From: JAWKWH01 sp963669455
Lineage (GTDB): Bacteria > Pseudomonadota > Alphaproteobacteria > Rhizobiales > Rhizobiaceae
DNA length: 64,000 bases
Reading direction: 5' to 3'
Assembly (NCBI GenBank): GCA_963669455.1
Contig: OY770026.1
Span: 310,001 to 374,000 of the forward strand
In this document: positions 33,501 to 42,534 of the stretch, piece by piece
Layout of the letters: the number at the start of each line of letters is the position of its first letter
How positions within the stretch are numbered: the first letter of the stretch is position 1
Program-made: the position numbers and the translations under genes
Notes under the pieces: model-generated
Told to the model about the DNA's origin: nothing
The model's database searches: none
Seen by the model: the letters and a program-made list of their open reading frames with translations, nothing else

Positions 33501-34037
33501 CTACAATTGACAGAAACTGTTGCGCGCAACCTGTTTAAGGCGATGGCGATCAAGGATGAATACGAGGTTGCGCGCCTTTACACCGACGGCTCGTTTATCC
33601 AGCAATTGAGCAATCAGTTCAAAAACTGGGACCGGCTTGAATTTCACCTGGCGCCGCCGGCTTTCCGCCGCAAAGGCAGTGACGGACTTGCCAGAAAATC
33701 GCGTTTGGGGCCATGGGTCATGGCCGTGCTGAAACTGCTGGCCAGGCTGAAGGGCTTGCGTGGTACGCCGCTTGATCTGTTTGGATATTCGAGCGAACGC
33801 AAAATGGAGCGGCAGTGGTTGTGCGATTATCTGGACGATCTCGACATGATCGCCAAGACATTCAGGCCGGACAATATGCAGCCGGCAATCGCACTTGCTG
33901 AAATTCCGTCAGCTATTCGCGGATTTGGTCATGTGAAGGCGGCCAATGCGCAAAATGCCAGCCGGGAACGCATTGTTCTGCGTGAGGCGCTGAATACGCC
34001 GGACCCTGCGGGGGCGACCCGGCAAGCTGCTGAATGA
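30555..34037 (+). CDS. Indolepyruvate ferredoxin oxidoreductase, fused alpha-beta form
   Basis: An 1160-residue fusion of the IorA and IorB activities, oxidatively decarboxylating aryl- or branched 2-keto acids to acyl-CoA with reduced ferredoxin. From N- to C-terminus: pyrimidine-binding region (SGYRGSPVGGLD), TPP-binding core around GEGAQWVGQAPF, an Fe-S region with CEGCGDCGVQSNC (about 633) and CNKDFSCVNGFCPSF, and the gamma-type domain GVGGTGVVTVGAVLG (about 725). The fused form is usual in proteobacteria. ATG 30555 is chosen with GGAG nine bases upstream; a TTG precedes it. It is a single-gene unit in aromatic amino acid or phenylacetate-type metabolism. Confidence 0.9.
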   Translation: MTFHDVDLNDKYDLSKERIFVSGAQAVVRMLLMQQEADRRAGLNTAGLISGYRGSPVGGLDLQFWKARRELSNADVIFQPGLNEELAATALWGAQQSELTGEGKYDGVFGLWYGKGPGVDRSGDVIRHANLAGSSKHGGVLALMGDDHTAESSTSAHATEFLFVDTMIPIFNPAGVQELVDYGIYGYALSRFAGTWSAMKCVKDNIESTASVDVSLDRLNIVLPEFDMPPGGLNIRHELNQLGQEERLHNYKRAAAAAFVRANGLNRIVFNGGRKAKLGIITVGKSYLDVRQALEDIGIDEAQANRIGIRLFKVACPWPLDLEHIKDFARGLDMIIVVEEKRSLIEVQVREDLYGTAMQPVVVGKHDERGDWLFPVRGALDPNDIAIAIGERVLKTIGPSEEISGRVNRLRQFQAMLAETGDVAVRTPYFCSGCPHNTSTKVPEGSMAGAGIGCHFMALWMDRSTVGYTVMGGEGAQWVGQAPFTTRDHLFQNLGDGTYNHSGSLAIRFAIASGTNITYKILYNDAVAMTGGQPHEGGLSMDAIARQVRAEGVERIAIVTDEPDKYAGRADFPAGVTIDHRDDLDAIQRELRDVKGVSVLIYDQTCAAEKRRRRKRGTYPDPDRRVIINELVCEGCGDCGVQSNCVSIQPIETEFGRKRRIDQSSCNKDFSCVNGFCPSFVTVHGAELKKPDGIGLTATPLDGVPEPDVPSVEEASWSSIINGVGGTGVVTVGAVLGMAAHIEGKGCGTIDMAGLAQKGGAVFTHLRIAKSPEQIHSIRVSAGKADLVLGCDLVVSGAKNVLAAVREGQTKFVANTAEIMPGDFARSADFMLPAERLKRAISKAAGEENSFFFDAARTSSTLFGSTLAANTFMLGFACQHGGLPLSPAAIEKAIEINSQAVQMNIQAFRWGRRAAHDPDYVRDLVESQRNPQDDRYLSSSVDEVIERRAAYLADYQNQDYANRYCEQVAKIRALEKQAGKDDLQLTETVARNLFKAMAIKDEYEVARLYTDGSFIQQLSNQFKNWDRLEFHLAPPAFRRKGSDGLARKSRLGPWVMAVLKLLARLKGLRGTPLDLFGYSSERKMERQWLCDYLDDLDMIAKTFRPDNMQPAIALAEIPSAIRGFGHVKAANAQNASRERIVLREALNTPDPAGATRQAAE

Positions 34038-34150
34038 GTTGCGAAAAAAGTTCATTCCATACTAAGCAAAGCTAGAACCAAAAGTCCTGTTAATAAGGGT
34101 TTTTTAAGCTCGTTGTGCGATTGCTTGCCCACACCGGTAGGCAACGGACA

Positions 34151-36460
34151 ATGAAAAAGCAGAACTACAACATTCCTGCCGATATTTATATCCCTTTTGT
34201 GGAAACGCTTTTTCGTGACGGCAGGACAATCGCGATGGGTCTTACCGCCCACGTGCTTCTTGCGCTTATCGTGTTTTGGAGGACCCCGGAACCGGTCTAT
34301 CTGGGTGTCGCATCCGCCCTGGTGCTCAGCGGAGTACTGCGTTTCGTTAGCCTGCACCGTTTTCGCCGGGCCGAGAAGCTCAAAACCGCCGAACAGGCGC
34401 AGCGCTGGGAAAACGAATATATCGTTTTGGCCTGTATCCAATCGCTGGCATTGGGCACATTCTGCTTTTCAGCGCTTTATTTGATACCCGATCAGTTCGC
34501 CGAGACTGCGGCACTCAGCGTCACGCTGGCAACGGCAACGGCAATTGCCGGCAGAAACTACGGCTCACCGCGAATGGTGGTGATCCTGATCGTCACCCTG
34601 CTTGGCCCCATAGCCGCTGGCTTCATGCTGAAAGGTGGAATTTACTACTTCTTCCTCGGGCTTTTGAACATTCCGTTCTTCTTTGCCATCCGCACCTATG
34701 CGGGGACGGTTCGCACTGTTCTGTCCACTGCGATCTCGGAACAAAGAACCGCAAAGCGGCTGGCCCAGCGTTTCGACCGCGCCTTGAATACCATGCCGCA
34801 TGGGCTGATCATGCTGGGATCCGACGGGCGCATCGTTGTTGCCAACGGCGAGGCGGCAACCCTGCTTTCGGCCAGTGGCCCGGAATCGCTTGTCGGCAGA
34901 TCCCTGCATGCGCTGTTGCTCAGAGCTGTCGCGGGCGGGCTGTTGACAAGGGTCGAAATCGACTATCTCGAAGAGCAGCTCAATGAAGGGCTCCGTGGTG
35001 CCAAGGATTGCAAGATTCTGGTAAGCCTGGCCAACGAACGGCATTATGAATTCAGCGCCCGGGCGGGGAGTGAGGAACTCGGCGTCGTAACATTCGAGGA
35101 TGTCACGAACCGGGTGACGACCGAAGAGAAAATGCGGTTCATGGCGCAATTTGACAACCTCACCGGATTGCCCAATCGCGGACATTTCAACGAGGTCGTC
35201 GACGAACTTATCTCCTCTGGTGATCCCAACCGAAATTGTGCGCTGGCAGTGCTGGATCTGGATGATTTCAAACATGTCAATGACACGCTTGGGCATCCTG
35301 TCGGCGATGGGTTGATCTATGCGGTGGCTGACAGGCTGGTTGAACATGCCGGAGAAAACACACGGATCAGCCGGTTTGGTGGCGATGAATTCATGGTCTA
35401 TTTCGACTCTCTTGAGAGCGTGGACGAGCTCCAGACGATGATGGACCGAATATTCGAAGGCTTCAGGGGCGAGGTCGACGTTGCTGGTCATGCGCTGCGC
35501 ATCCAGGCAAGCGCAGGTGCCGTGCTGGTCAAAGTCGGTGAGGCCAATGTCGAGGAATTGATCGTAAAGGCAGATCTTGCCCTCTACGAGGCAAAGGATG
35601 AGGGCAAGGACCGCTGGCGGCTTTTCGAGGCGGTGATGGATGCGGCCTTCCGCGCGCGCCAGACCCTGAAGGCGGAACTTCGCCTTGCCGTCGAACAGGA
35701 TGCTTTGCGCGTCGTCTACCAGCCGATCGTCGGTACAAAATCGATGAAAATCGCCAGTTGCGAGGCATTGTGCCGCTGGGACCATCCGGAACTGGGTTCA
35801 GTTTCGCCGGCGGTGTTCATTCCGTTGGCCGAGGAGATGGGCATCGTTTCCGATATCAGCAATCTTGTTTTGAAACGGGCCTGCCGCGCCTGCCTCAACT
35901 GGCCCACCGACACCTGCATTTCCGTCAATCTGTCGGCCAATGACTTCCGTGACCGCAATGTCGTCAATGTCGTTCGCGAGGCGCTGGAAAGCACCGGTCT
36001 TGAACCACACCGGCTGGAGGTTGAAATTACCGAAACCGCATTGCTGGATGACAAATTACTGACAATCGAGCTTATCAAAGAGATAAAAGCGCTGGGTGTT
36101 CGCATCGCGCTTGACGATTTCGGCACGGGATATTCAAGCTTAAGTTATCTTCACGCCTTGCCTTTGGACAAGGTGAAGATCGATCAGGCATTTTTGAGCG
36201 ACATCACCTTCGATGAGCGTTCGCTTGAACTGCTGAAGGGAATTGTCACCCTTTCCAGGCGGCTTGGTCTCATGATCACGCTCGAAGGTGTTGAGGATTT
36301 TGACCAGCTCAAGCTGATCATGAACCTGGCCGAGCCTGACCTACTTCAAGGCTTCCTGTTTGGTGCGCCGCTCCCAGAATCAGCTATTACGACGCTGACA
36401 AACACGGTTGCGCCCTTCTCCGAACAGTTCGAAGCCGTCGGCATCGCCCAGTCTAAATAG
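34151..36460 (+). CDS. Membrane GGDEF-EAL protein with PAS domain
   Basis: A 769-residue cyclic di-GMP enzyme. Six hydrophobic helices occupy about residues 25-190 (IAMGLTAHVLLALIVFW to FLGLLNIPFFFAIRTYAG). A PAS-like domain follows (FDRALNTMPHGLIMLGSDG, about 208 on), then GGDEF (RFGGDEFMVYF, about 410) and EAL (SCEALCRWDHP, about 537; LDDFGTGYSSL). Both signatures are intact. ATG 34151 is preferred because the upstream extension is basic and short. The FeeM-like gene follows on the same strand after 159 bases. Confidence 0.9.
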   Translation: MKKQNYNIPADIYIPFVETLFRDGRTIAMGLTAHVLLALIVFWRTPEPVYLGVASALVLSGVLRFVSLHRFRRAEKLKTAEQAQRWENEYIVLACIQSLALGTFCFSALYLIPDQFAETAALSVTLATATAIAGRNYGSPRMVVILIVTLLGPIAAGFMLKGGIYYFFLGLLNIPFFFAIRTYAGTVRTVLSTAISEQRTAKRLAQRFDRALNTMPHGLIMLGSDGRIVVANGEAATLLSASGPESLVGRSLHALLLRAVAGGLLTRVEIDYLEEQLNEGLRGAKDCKILVSLANERHYEFSARAGSEELGVVTFEDVTNRVTTEEKMRFMAQFDNLTGLPNRGHFNEVVDELISSGDPNRNCALAVLDLDDFKHVNDTLGHPVGDGLIYAVADRLVEHAGENTRISRFGGDEFMVYFDSLESVDELQTMMDRIFEGFRGEVDVAGHALRIQASAGAVLVKVGEANVEELIVKADLALYEAKDEGKDRWRLFEAVMDAAFRARQTLKAELRLAVEQDALRVVYQPIVGTKSMKIASCEALCRWDHPELGSVSPAVFIPLAEEMGIVSDISNLVLKRACRACLNWPTDTCISVNLSANDFRDRNVVNVVREALESTGLEPHRLEVEITETALLDDKLLTIELIKEIKALGVRIALDDFGTGYSSLSYLHALPLDKVKIDQAFLSDITFDERSLELLKGIVTLSRRLGLMITLEGVEDFDQLKLIMNLAEPDLLQGFLFGAPLPESAITTLTNTVAPFSEQFEAVGIAQSK

Positions 36461-36619
36461 AACGTCGACCCTTTTTTTATTTTGCGCTGATCCGTTAAGG
36501 TTAACGGACAGTAAACGGGCTTATTCAAATTTTTTGTTTACAAAGCCCCTCATTTGCTAGTCATATTACTCTCTGAGAGCGGTTGGGTGCGCCTGTTGTA
36601 CCCGTTGGGGGCGAGTAAA

Positions 36620-37372
36620 ATGAATACCACAATCGAATATCCGGGCTCATCTGCATTCGTTCGTGGAGTTATGAATTTTCTTCGTAAAGTCGAATATCGC
36701 AGATGTGACCGGGGGGAGGATTACGAAGCTATTTGCCGGCTGCGCTATCAGGCCTACCACTCAAGCGGAATTCTGGACGCCCCGGCACAGTCGTCGATCG
36801 ACAGGAGAATATCCGACGAGCTCGATGATGAGCCGAACTGCTTTAATTTCGGCGTTTTCGTCGATGAGCACCTGATCAGCACCATGCGGCTGCATTACCT
36901 CAGTGCCGCCACGCCGAACGGGCCCTCTTCAACCGCATATCCTGATCTGGTGCTGCCGCGCATTGAAGCCGGCGAGCGGTTTATCGATCCAAGCAGATTT
37001 GCTTCCGACCCTAGCTGGGCGGGCGAGTTTCCCGAGATTCCCTATGTGACCATCCGGCTGGCGATCATGGCAAGCATCTATCATGAAGTGCCTTACTGTT
37101 TGACCACGATCCGGCCAAACCATGCTGCATTTTACCGCCGTAATTTCGGTTCGCGGCAAATTGGCGGATTGCGGAGCTACCCGGAAGTCAATTGCCAGAT
37201 TAGCATGTGGGAGGCGGATGTCGGGAAATTCTGTGCTGAAACGCTGCCCAAGCGTTCGTTTTTTGACTCAACAGAACTGGAGCGGCGTCTGACATTCAAC
37301 CGCCCCAATATCGGCGAGACGGCCCCATTGACGATTTTGCCAAGTCTGTCGGCGTTGCAGCTAGCGGCCTGA
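36620..37372 (+). CDS. FeeM-like N-acyl amino acid synthase (GNAT fold)
   Basis: A 250-residue protein with the pattern of the FeeM/autoinducer-synthase-like GNAT group: YRRCDRGEDYEAICRLRYQAYHSSG near residues 26-50, then FVDEHLISTMRLHYL, and EIPYVTIRLAIMASIYHEV with RPNHAAFYRRNFG as the acyl-donor region. FeeM joins an acyl chain from acyl-ACP to an amino acid such as tyrosine, giving long-chain N-acyl amino acids. The product here is unknown; it could be a signal, membrane lipid or surfactant. ATG 36620 is preferred (GGGGGCGAG upstream); a start 22 codons earlier exists. No transporter or esterase gene is beside it. Confidence 0.65.
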   Translation: MNTTIEYPGSSAFVRGVMNFLRKVEYRRCDRGEDYEAICRLRYQAYHSSGILDAPAQSSIDRRISDELDDEPNCFNFGVFVDEHLISTMRLHYLSAATPNGPSSTAYPDLVLPRIEAGERFIDPSRFASDPSWAGEFPEIPYVTIRLAIMASIYHEVPYCLTTIRPNHAAFYRRNFGSRQIGGLRSYPEVNCQISMWEADVGKFCAETLPKRSFFDSTELERRLTFNRPNIGETAPLTILPSLSALQLAA

Positions 37373-37485
37373 TCTCCCGGTTACACCGTTGGCGCAGGCC
37401 GGTGGCTTAAGCTGCTGACCGGAGGTAAGCGCCTTATCCAAAAGGTGTACTTGCGTGGCGGATAGTCATTGGCACAATATGTCGA

Positions 37486-37515
37486 ACCCCGTGGCAAAAT
37501 CCGGGGTATGGGAGG
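37486..37515 (+). promoter_or_regulatory. Leader hairpin and ribosome binding site of the acyl-CoA ligase-Liv operon
   Basis: ACCCCG (37486-37491) pairs with CGGGGT (37502-37507) around a 10-base loop, two bases before the strong ribosome binding site GGGAGG (37510-37515). Such a hairpin may stabilise the transcript start or influence initiation. No ligand-binding RNA class was recognised. Confidence 0.35.
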
Positions 37516-37527
37516 AAAAAACAAAAA

Positions 37528-39510
37528 ATGTCAGGCGCCAGCAGCGCATTGCTTGATACATTTCCGAAATACCTGCTGTTGAATGCCAAGCGTTTCGCAA
37601 GCCGACCGGCCATGCGGCACAAGGATCTGGGCATCTGGCAAAGCTGGACCTGGGCAGAACAGCTTGACGAGGTTCGGGCGTTTTCCGTCGGGCTGCGCTC
37701 AATGGGGGTCAAGCCCGGTGAACGTATCGCGGTGATCGGGGCCAATCGCCCGCGCCTTTACTGGACGTTCACGGCAGCGCAGGCTCTTCGCGCCATTCCG
37801 GTACCGGTTTACGCCGATGCCGTTGGCGAGGAACTTGCCTTTGTGCTCGACAATGCAGGCATCACAATCGCGGTGGTGCAGGATCAGGAACAGGTCGACA
37901 AACTCCTGACCTTCAGGGAAAAGATTCCGACCCTGAAGCACATCATCTATGACGAGCCGCGCGGCCTTCGCGACTACGATCACACCGATATTCACGCTTT
38001 CGAGGCTGTTCAAGCTCATGGAAGATCGCTTCTGGCAGACGATGCCAATGTGGCTGTTTCCTGGCAGGATGCGATATCTAAGGCCGATGGCGACGATGTT
38101 TCGGTCATCCTCTACACTTCGGGCACGACCGGCCAGTCCAAGGGTGTCATGGTCAAGGCGTCCGCTGCCGTCAACGCATCGAAGGATACCGTCGTTTTTG
38201 ACGGGTTGAACGAGCAGGATGACGTTTTGGCCTACCTGCCGCTGGCCTGGTCGGGGGATCACTATCTGAACTATGCGCACGGCTATGTTGCGGGCTTTTG
38301 CATGTCCTGCCCGGAGAGCGTTGAGACGGTATCCCACGATCTGAAGGAAATCGGCCCCAGCTTCTATTTCGCACCGCCGAGGGTTTTTGAAGGTCTGCTG
38401 ACTGATGTCACCATCCGGATAGAAGACGCGAGCAAACTGAAGAAGCGATTGTTTGCCTATTATCTGGGCGTTGCAGAAAAGTATGGCGAGGCCATACTGG
38501 AAAACCGAAACGTGCCGCTGGCGGGCCGGCTTGGCTACTGGCTTGGGGAATTACTGGTCTATGGTCCGTTAAAAAATGCACTCGGATTGTCGAAGATCCG
38601 CGTCGCCTACACGGCTGGCGAGGCGATTGGGCCGGATCTGTTCTCGTTCTTCCGCTCACTGGGTATCAATCTGAAGCAGCTTTACGGCCAGACGGAAGCC
38701 TTTTTGTATGTCACCGCGCAGACCGACAATGAGGTTCGTGCCGATACAGTCGGAACGGCGATACCGAATGTCGATATCCGCATTTCGGATGATGGCGAAG
38801 TCCAGTTCAAGTCGCCCGGCATGTTCTCCGGCTATTACAAGCAGGACGAAAAGACTAAAGAAACGCTGACCGAGGACGGGTTCATCAAAACCGGTGACGC
38901 CGGCTTCTTCGACAAGGAAGGTCAACTGAAAATCATCGACCGGGCAAAGGATGTCGGCAAGCTGACATCCGGCGCCTTGTTTGCACCAAAATATATTGAA
39001 AACGCCCTGAAATTCTTCCCCAATATCAAGGAAACCGTGACCTTTGGTGATCAACGGGAATTCGCTGCCGCGTTCATCAATATCGATCTGCAGGCGGTCG
39101 GAAACTGGGCCGAGCGCAATAATATCGCCTATGCCTCCTATCAGGAGCTTGCCAGCCATCCGCTTGTCTACGAGATGATTGCAAACCATGTGGATGAAAC
39201 CAACCGCAAACTGGCGGGAGAACCGATGATGGCCGGGGGCCAGATCAAGCGGTTTTTGATTTTGCACAAGGAGCTCGATGCCGATGATGGCGAGCTGACC
39301 CGCACCCAGAAGGTGCGCCGCAACTTCATCGCTGAACGCTATGGCGAACTGATTGAGGCCTTGTACGACGGATCGGCAGAAAAATATGTCGAAACCGAAG
39401 TGACGTTTGAAGATGGCCGCAAGGGAACAATCAACGCAACGATCAAAATCGCCGATGCCGGGGTCTATACCGCAGCTGACAATGCGCCGGTAAAGGAGGC
39501 CGCAGAATGA
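37528..39510 (+). CDS. Long-chain acyl-CoA ligase (AMP-forming)
   Basis: A 660-residue FadD15-like ligase. The P-loop is ILYTSGTTGQSKGVMVKAS (about residues 192-210). Other AMP-binding motifs are LPLAWSGDHYLNYAHGY, QLYGQTEAFLYV and KTGDAGFFDKEGQLKIIDR, and the C-terminal lysine region is altered as in long-chain enzymes. It converts a carboxylic acid to its CoA ester. Its last codons overlap livG (ATGA), so it is the first gene of an operon with a complete branched-chain-amino-acid-type ABC importer, which suggests that the imported substrate is an acid that is then CoA-activated. Confidence 0.85.
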   Translation: MSGASSALLDTFPKYLLLNAKRFASRPAMRHKDLGIWQSWTWAEQLDEVRAFSVGLRSMGVKPGERIAVIGANRPRLYWTFTAAQALRAIPVPVYADAVGEELAFVLDNAGITIAVVQDQEQVDKLLTFREKIPTLKHIIYDEPRGLRDYDHTDIHAFEAVQAHGRSLLADDANVAVSWQDAISKADGDDVSVILYTSGTTGQSKGVMVKASAAVNASKDTVVFDGLNEQDDVLAYLPLAWSGDHYLNYAHGYVAGFCMSCPESVETVSHDLKEIGPSFYFAPPRVFEGLLTDVTIRIEDASKLKKRLFAYYLGVAEKYGEAILENRNVPLAGRLGYWLGELLVYGPLKNALGLSKIRVAYTAGEAIGPDLFSFFRSLGINLKQLYGQTEAFLYVTAQTDNEVRADTVGTAIPNVDIRISDDGEVQFKSPGMFSGYYKQDEKTKETLTEDGFIKTGDAGFFDKEGQLKIIDRAKDVGKLTSGALFAPKYIENALKFFPNIKETVTFGDQREFAAAFINIDLQAVGNWAERNNIAYASYQELASHPLVYEMIANHVDETNRKLAGEPMMAGGQIKRFLILHKELDADDGELTRTQKVRRNFIAERYGELIEALYDGSAEKYVETEVTFEDGRKGTINATIKIADAGVYTAADNAPVKEAAE

Positions 39511-40361
39511 ACGCCCCCTTCGACCCGAAGAAGCTCGGGATCCCAGCGCCGGAGTTTACACTGTCTGCGCATGAGGATGGTGTCGCCAAGGGCGACGTGC
39601 TTTTGAATGTTGAAAACGTATCGCTGTCGTTTGGCGGGGTAAGAGCCATTCAGGATGTCAGCTTCGACATCCGCAAGGGCGAGGTGAGGGCGATTATCGG
39701 CCCGAACGGCGCCGGTAAAACCTCGATGCTCAATGTCATCAACGGGTTTTATCATCCTCAACAGGGCACGATCACCTATCGGGGCGAGCAGCGAAAGGCT
39801 ATGCGTTCCACCGCTGCGGCGAAGCAGGGCATCTCGCGAACCTTTCAGAACATTGCGCTGTTTAAAGGCATGTCAACGCTGGACAACATCATGACCGGCC
39901 GTATCACGCTGCAAAAACGCGGACTTTTCTGGCAGGCGCTGTGGCACGGACCGGCGGCCAGGGAAGATCTCGAACACCGCCGGGCGGTCGAACACATTAT
40001 CGATTTTCTGGAAATCCAGCATATTCGCAAAACGCCGGTCGGTCGGCTGCCCTACGGGTTGCAGAAGCGTGTCGAGCTCGGCCGGGCGCTGGCGGCCGAA
40101 CCTGCCCTGCTTTTGCTGGACGAACCGATGGCGGGAATGAACCTTGAGGAAAAGGAAGACATGTCCCGGTTCATCCTCGATGTGAACCATCAGTTCGGGA
40201 CGACCATTGCCTTAATCGAGCATGATATGGGCGTGGTGATGGACATTTCCGACCGGGTGGTGGTGCTCGATTATGGCCGCAAGATCGGCGACGGAACGCC
40301 CGACGAAGTATCCAAAAACCAGAATGTCATCGATGCCTATCTCGGCGTTCCACACGAATAG
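39507..40361 (+). CDS. Liv-type ABC importer, ATP-binding protein (LivG-like)
   Basis: A 284-residue ABC ATPase with Walker A IIGPNGAGKTSMLNVING, a LivG-type long insertion between Walker A and the signature (WHGPAAREDLEHRRAVEH), signature RLPYGLQKRVELGRAL with Pro-Tyr-Gly replacing the usual Leu-Ser-Gly, Walker B LLLLDEPMAGMN, and switch His IEHDMGVVMD. It works with the LivF-like protein at 43888. Its ATG overlaps the ligase stop codon by four bases. Confidence 0.88.
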   Translation: MNAPFDPKKLGIPAPEFTLSAHEDGVAKGDVLLNVENVSLSFGGVRAIQDVSFDIRKGEVRAIIGPNGAGKTSMLNVINGFYHPQQGTITYRGEQRKAMRSTAAAKQGISRTFQNIALFKGMSTLDNIMTGRITLQKRGLFWQALWHGPAAREDLEHRRAVEHIIDFLEIQHIRKTPVGRLPYGLQKRVELGRALAAEPALLLLDEPMAGMNLEEKEDMSRFILDVNHQFGTTIALIEHDMGVVMDISDRVVVLDYGRKIGDGTPDEVSKNQNVIDAYLGVPHE

Positions 40362-40373
40362 GATGCTGTCTTT

Positions 40374-41375
40374 ATGAGCCCTGCCTTTCTCTATTTCGTC
40401 GAGACTGTTCTAAACGGCCTGATGGCCGGTGTGATGTATTCCCTGGTAGCGCTTGGATTTGTGCTGATCTTCAAGGCATCGGGTATTTTCAATTTTGCTC
40501 AAGGCGTGATGGCGCTGTTTGCAGCACTCACACTGGTCGGCTTGCAGACCGGGCAGGTTCCGTTTGCGCATCTGATCAACGCGATTTTCGGCACCGAAGT
40601 TCATCATTTCGGCTGGGAACTGCCGTCGATTTTCGCCATTTTGGGCACACTCGCGGTGATGGTGGCGTTTGCCTATCTGTTTGAGGTGCTGGTTTTAAAA
40701 CATCTGGTCAATCAGGAGCCGATCATCCTGTTCATGGCGACCATCGGTCTGGCCTATTTCCTTGAAGGGTTCGGCGATCTGATGTGGGGCGCCGACATCA
40801 AGACGCTTGATATCGGCATTCCCTCCGGCGGCTCTTTCTGGTTGGAGGATGTGACCCGGGAATGGGCGGTAGAAGGTGCTGACTACTACGGCATGTATAT
40901 CGACAAGCTTGACGTTGTCGCGGCAATTGTGGCGATCGTTCTCGTCGTAGCGTTGACGATGTTCTCGCAATATACGGCAACTGGCCGGGCGCTGCGTGCC
41001 GTGGCCGATGATCATCAGGCGGCGCTGTCGGTTGGTATTTCACTGCGTTCGATCTGGGTGATTGTCTGGTCTATCGCCGGATTTGTCGCGCTGGTTGCGG
41101 GCATTATGTGGGGGGCGAAATCTGGGGTGCAGTTCTCCTTGTCGCTGATTGCGTTAAAGGCGCTGCCGGTTTTGATCCTGGGCGGCTTTACCTCAATTCC
41201 CGGAGCAATTGTCGGTGGTCTGATCATCGGTGTCGGCGAAAAACTGGCGGAACTATATATCGGCCCACTCGTCGGCGGTGCGATCGAAAACTGGTTTGCC
41301 TATGTCGTGGCGCTCGCCTTTCTTCTGTTCAGGCCTCAGGGCCTGTTTGGCGAAAAAATCATCGAGAGGGTTTGA
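40374..41375 (+). CDS. Liv-type ABC importer, permease (LivH-like)
   Basis: A 333-residue HAAT-family permease with about eight or nine hydrophobic helices. The start ETVLNGLMAGVMYSLVALGF and FKASGIFNFAQGVMALFAAL are characteristic of LivH. Near the cytoplasmic coupling region are ATGRALRAVADDHQAALSVG and LGGFTSIPGAIVGGLIIGVG. It forms the channel with the next gene, six bases downstream. Confidence 0.88.
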   Translation: MSPAFLYFVETVLNGLMAGVMYSLVALGFVLIFKASGIFNFAQGVMALFAALTLVGLQTGQVPFAHLINAIFGTEVHHFGWELPSIFAILGTLAVMVAFAYLFEVLVLKHLVNQEPIILFMATIGLAYFLEGFGDLMWGADIKTLDIGIPSGGSFWLEDVTREWAVEGADYYGMYIDKLDVVAAIVAIVLVVALTMFSQYTATGRALRAVADDHQAALSVGISLRSIWVIVWSIAGFVALVAGIMWGAKSGVQFSLSLIALKALPVLILGGFTSIPGAIVGGLIIGVGEKLAELYIGPLVGGAIENWFAYVVALAFLLFRPQGLFGEKIIERV

Positions 41376-41381
41376 CGGATC

Positions 41382-42458
41382 ATGCTTTACCGCGAAACCG
41401 GGGATTTCAAGACCAGCTATCTGAAAGATCAGCAGACATTTCCGATCAAATCGGAGCGCTATCTGTTCTGGGCGCTGATCCTGGTGGCGTTTTTTGTCGT
41501 GCCCTTTTTTGTCAACGACTACTGGGAAAAGTCGGTTCTGGTGCCGTTTCTGGTCTGGGCGATGATCGCGCTCGGCCTCAACATCCTGACCGGTTATTGC
41601 GGACAGGTATCGCTTGGAACCGGGGGGTTCATGGCTGTCGGCGCCTTCGCCTGCTACAAGCTGATGACCGCTTTTCCCGATTTGAACATCATGATCGTTA
41701 TCGTGCTGTCCGGTGCCGTGACGGCCTGTGTCGGCGTATTGTTCGGCCTGCCGTCACTCAGGATCAAGGGGTTTTATCTGGCGGTCGCGACACTGGCCGC
41801 GCAGTTCTTTCTCGTCTGGATGTTCAACAAATTCGCCTGGTTTTACAACTACTCCGCATCGGGCCAGATCACGGCTCCCGAACGGACGGTCTTCGGCTAT
41901 GCGGTCACCGGACCGAGTGCCGCGCCGTGGGCAACTTATCTCGCATGTCTGTCGATCGTCTTTGTCTTTGCGTGGATTGCACGAAATCTGACGCGCGGGC
42001 GCGTGGGCAGATCGTGGATGGCGATGCGCGACATGGACATTGCCGCAGAGATCATGGGCGTGTCGCCATTTGCGGCCAAACTGTCGGCTTTCGCGATCAG
42101 TTCGTTTTATATCGGCGTTGGCGGCGCGATGTTCTTTTCGATCTATCTGGGCGCAGCCGAAGTCACCGAAGCTTTCGGGATCGACAAGTCGTTTGATGCG
42201 CTGTTCATCATTATCATTGGCGGACTCGGGTCCATTCTCGGTTCGTTTCTGGGCGCGGCATTTATCATTCTGTTCCCTGTCCTGCTCAAAAATGTCATGG
42301 TGAATGCTTGGGGCTGGCCAACGGATCTGGCTGCCCATATCGAAATCATGACCGTTGGGGCTTTGATCATGTTTTTCCTGATCTTCGAACCGCACGGACT
42401 TGCCCAGATTTGGAGACTGACAAAAGAAAAACTCAGGCTCTGGCCATTCCCTCACTAG
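41382..42458 (+). CDS. Liv-type ABC importer, permease (LivM-like)
   Basis: A 358-residue HAAT permease with about nine hydrophobic helices. LivM marks are LVWAMIALGLNILTGYCGQV SLGTGGFMAVGAF near residue 50, LPSLRIKGFYLAVATLAAQF, and the coupling helix GRSWMAMRDMDIAAEIMGVS. A soluble N-terminal extension (YRETGDFKTSYLKDQQTF) precedes the first helix and is typical of the clusters in which this importer is paired with an acyl-CoA ligase. Confidence 0.87.
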   Translation: MLYRETGDFKTSYLKDQQTFPIKSERYLFWALILVAFFVVPFFVNDYWEKSVLVPFLVWAMIALGLNILTGYCGQVSLGTGGFMAVGAFACYKLMTAFPDLNIMIVIVLSGAVTACVGVLFGLPSLRIKGFYLAVATLAAQFFLVWMFNKFAWFYNYSASGQITAPERTVFGYAVTGPSAAPWATYLACLSIVFVFAWIARNLTRGRVGRSWMAMRDMDIAAEIMGVSPFAAKLSAFAISSFYIGVGGAMFFSIYLGAAEVTEAFGIDKSFDALFIIIIGGLGSILGSFLGAAFIILFPVLLKNVMVNAWGWPTDLAAHIEIMTVGALIMFFLIFEPHGLAQIWRLTKEKLRLWPFPH

Positions 42459-42534
42459 GGGATTTTTTGCTTCGACCGGTGCGACAGCGCGCCGGGGAAG
42501 TTCAACCTTGAAAACATCAATGGGAGGAACCTTG

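Noticed and set aside
34565..35785. A 406-codon open frame on the minus strand
   Set aside because: It is fully antisense to the GGDEF-EAL gene, whose intact motifs leave no doubt about the coding strand.
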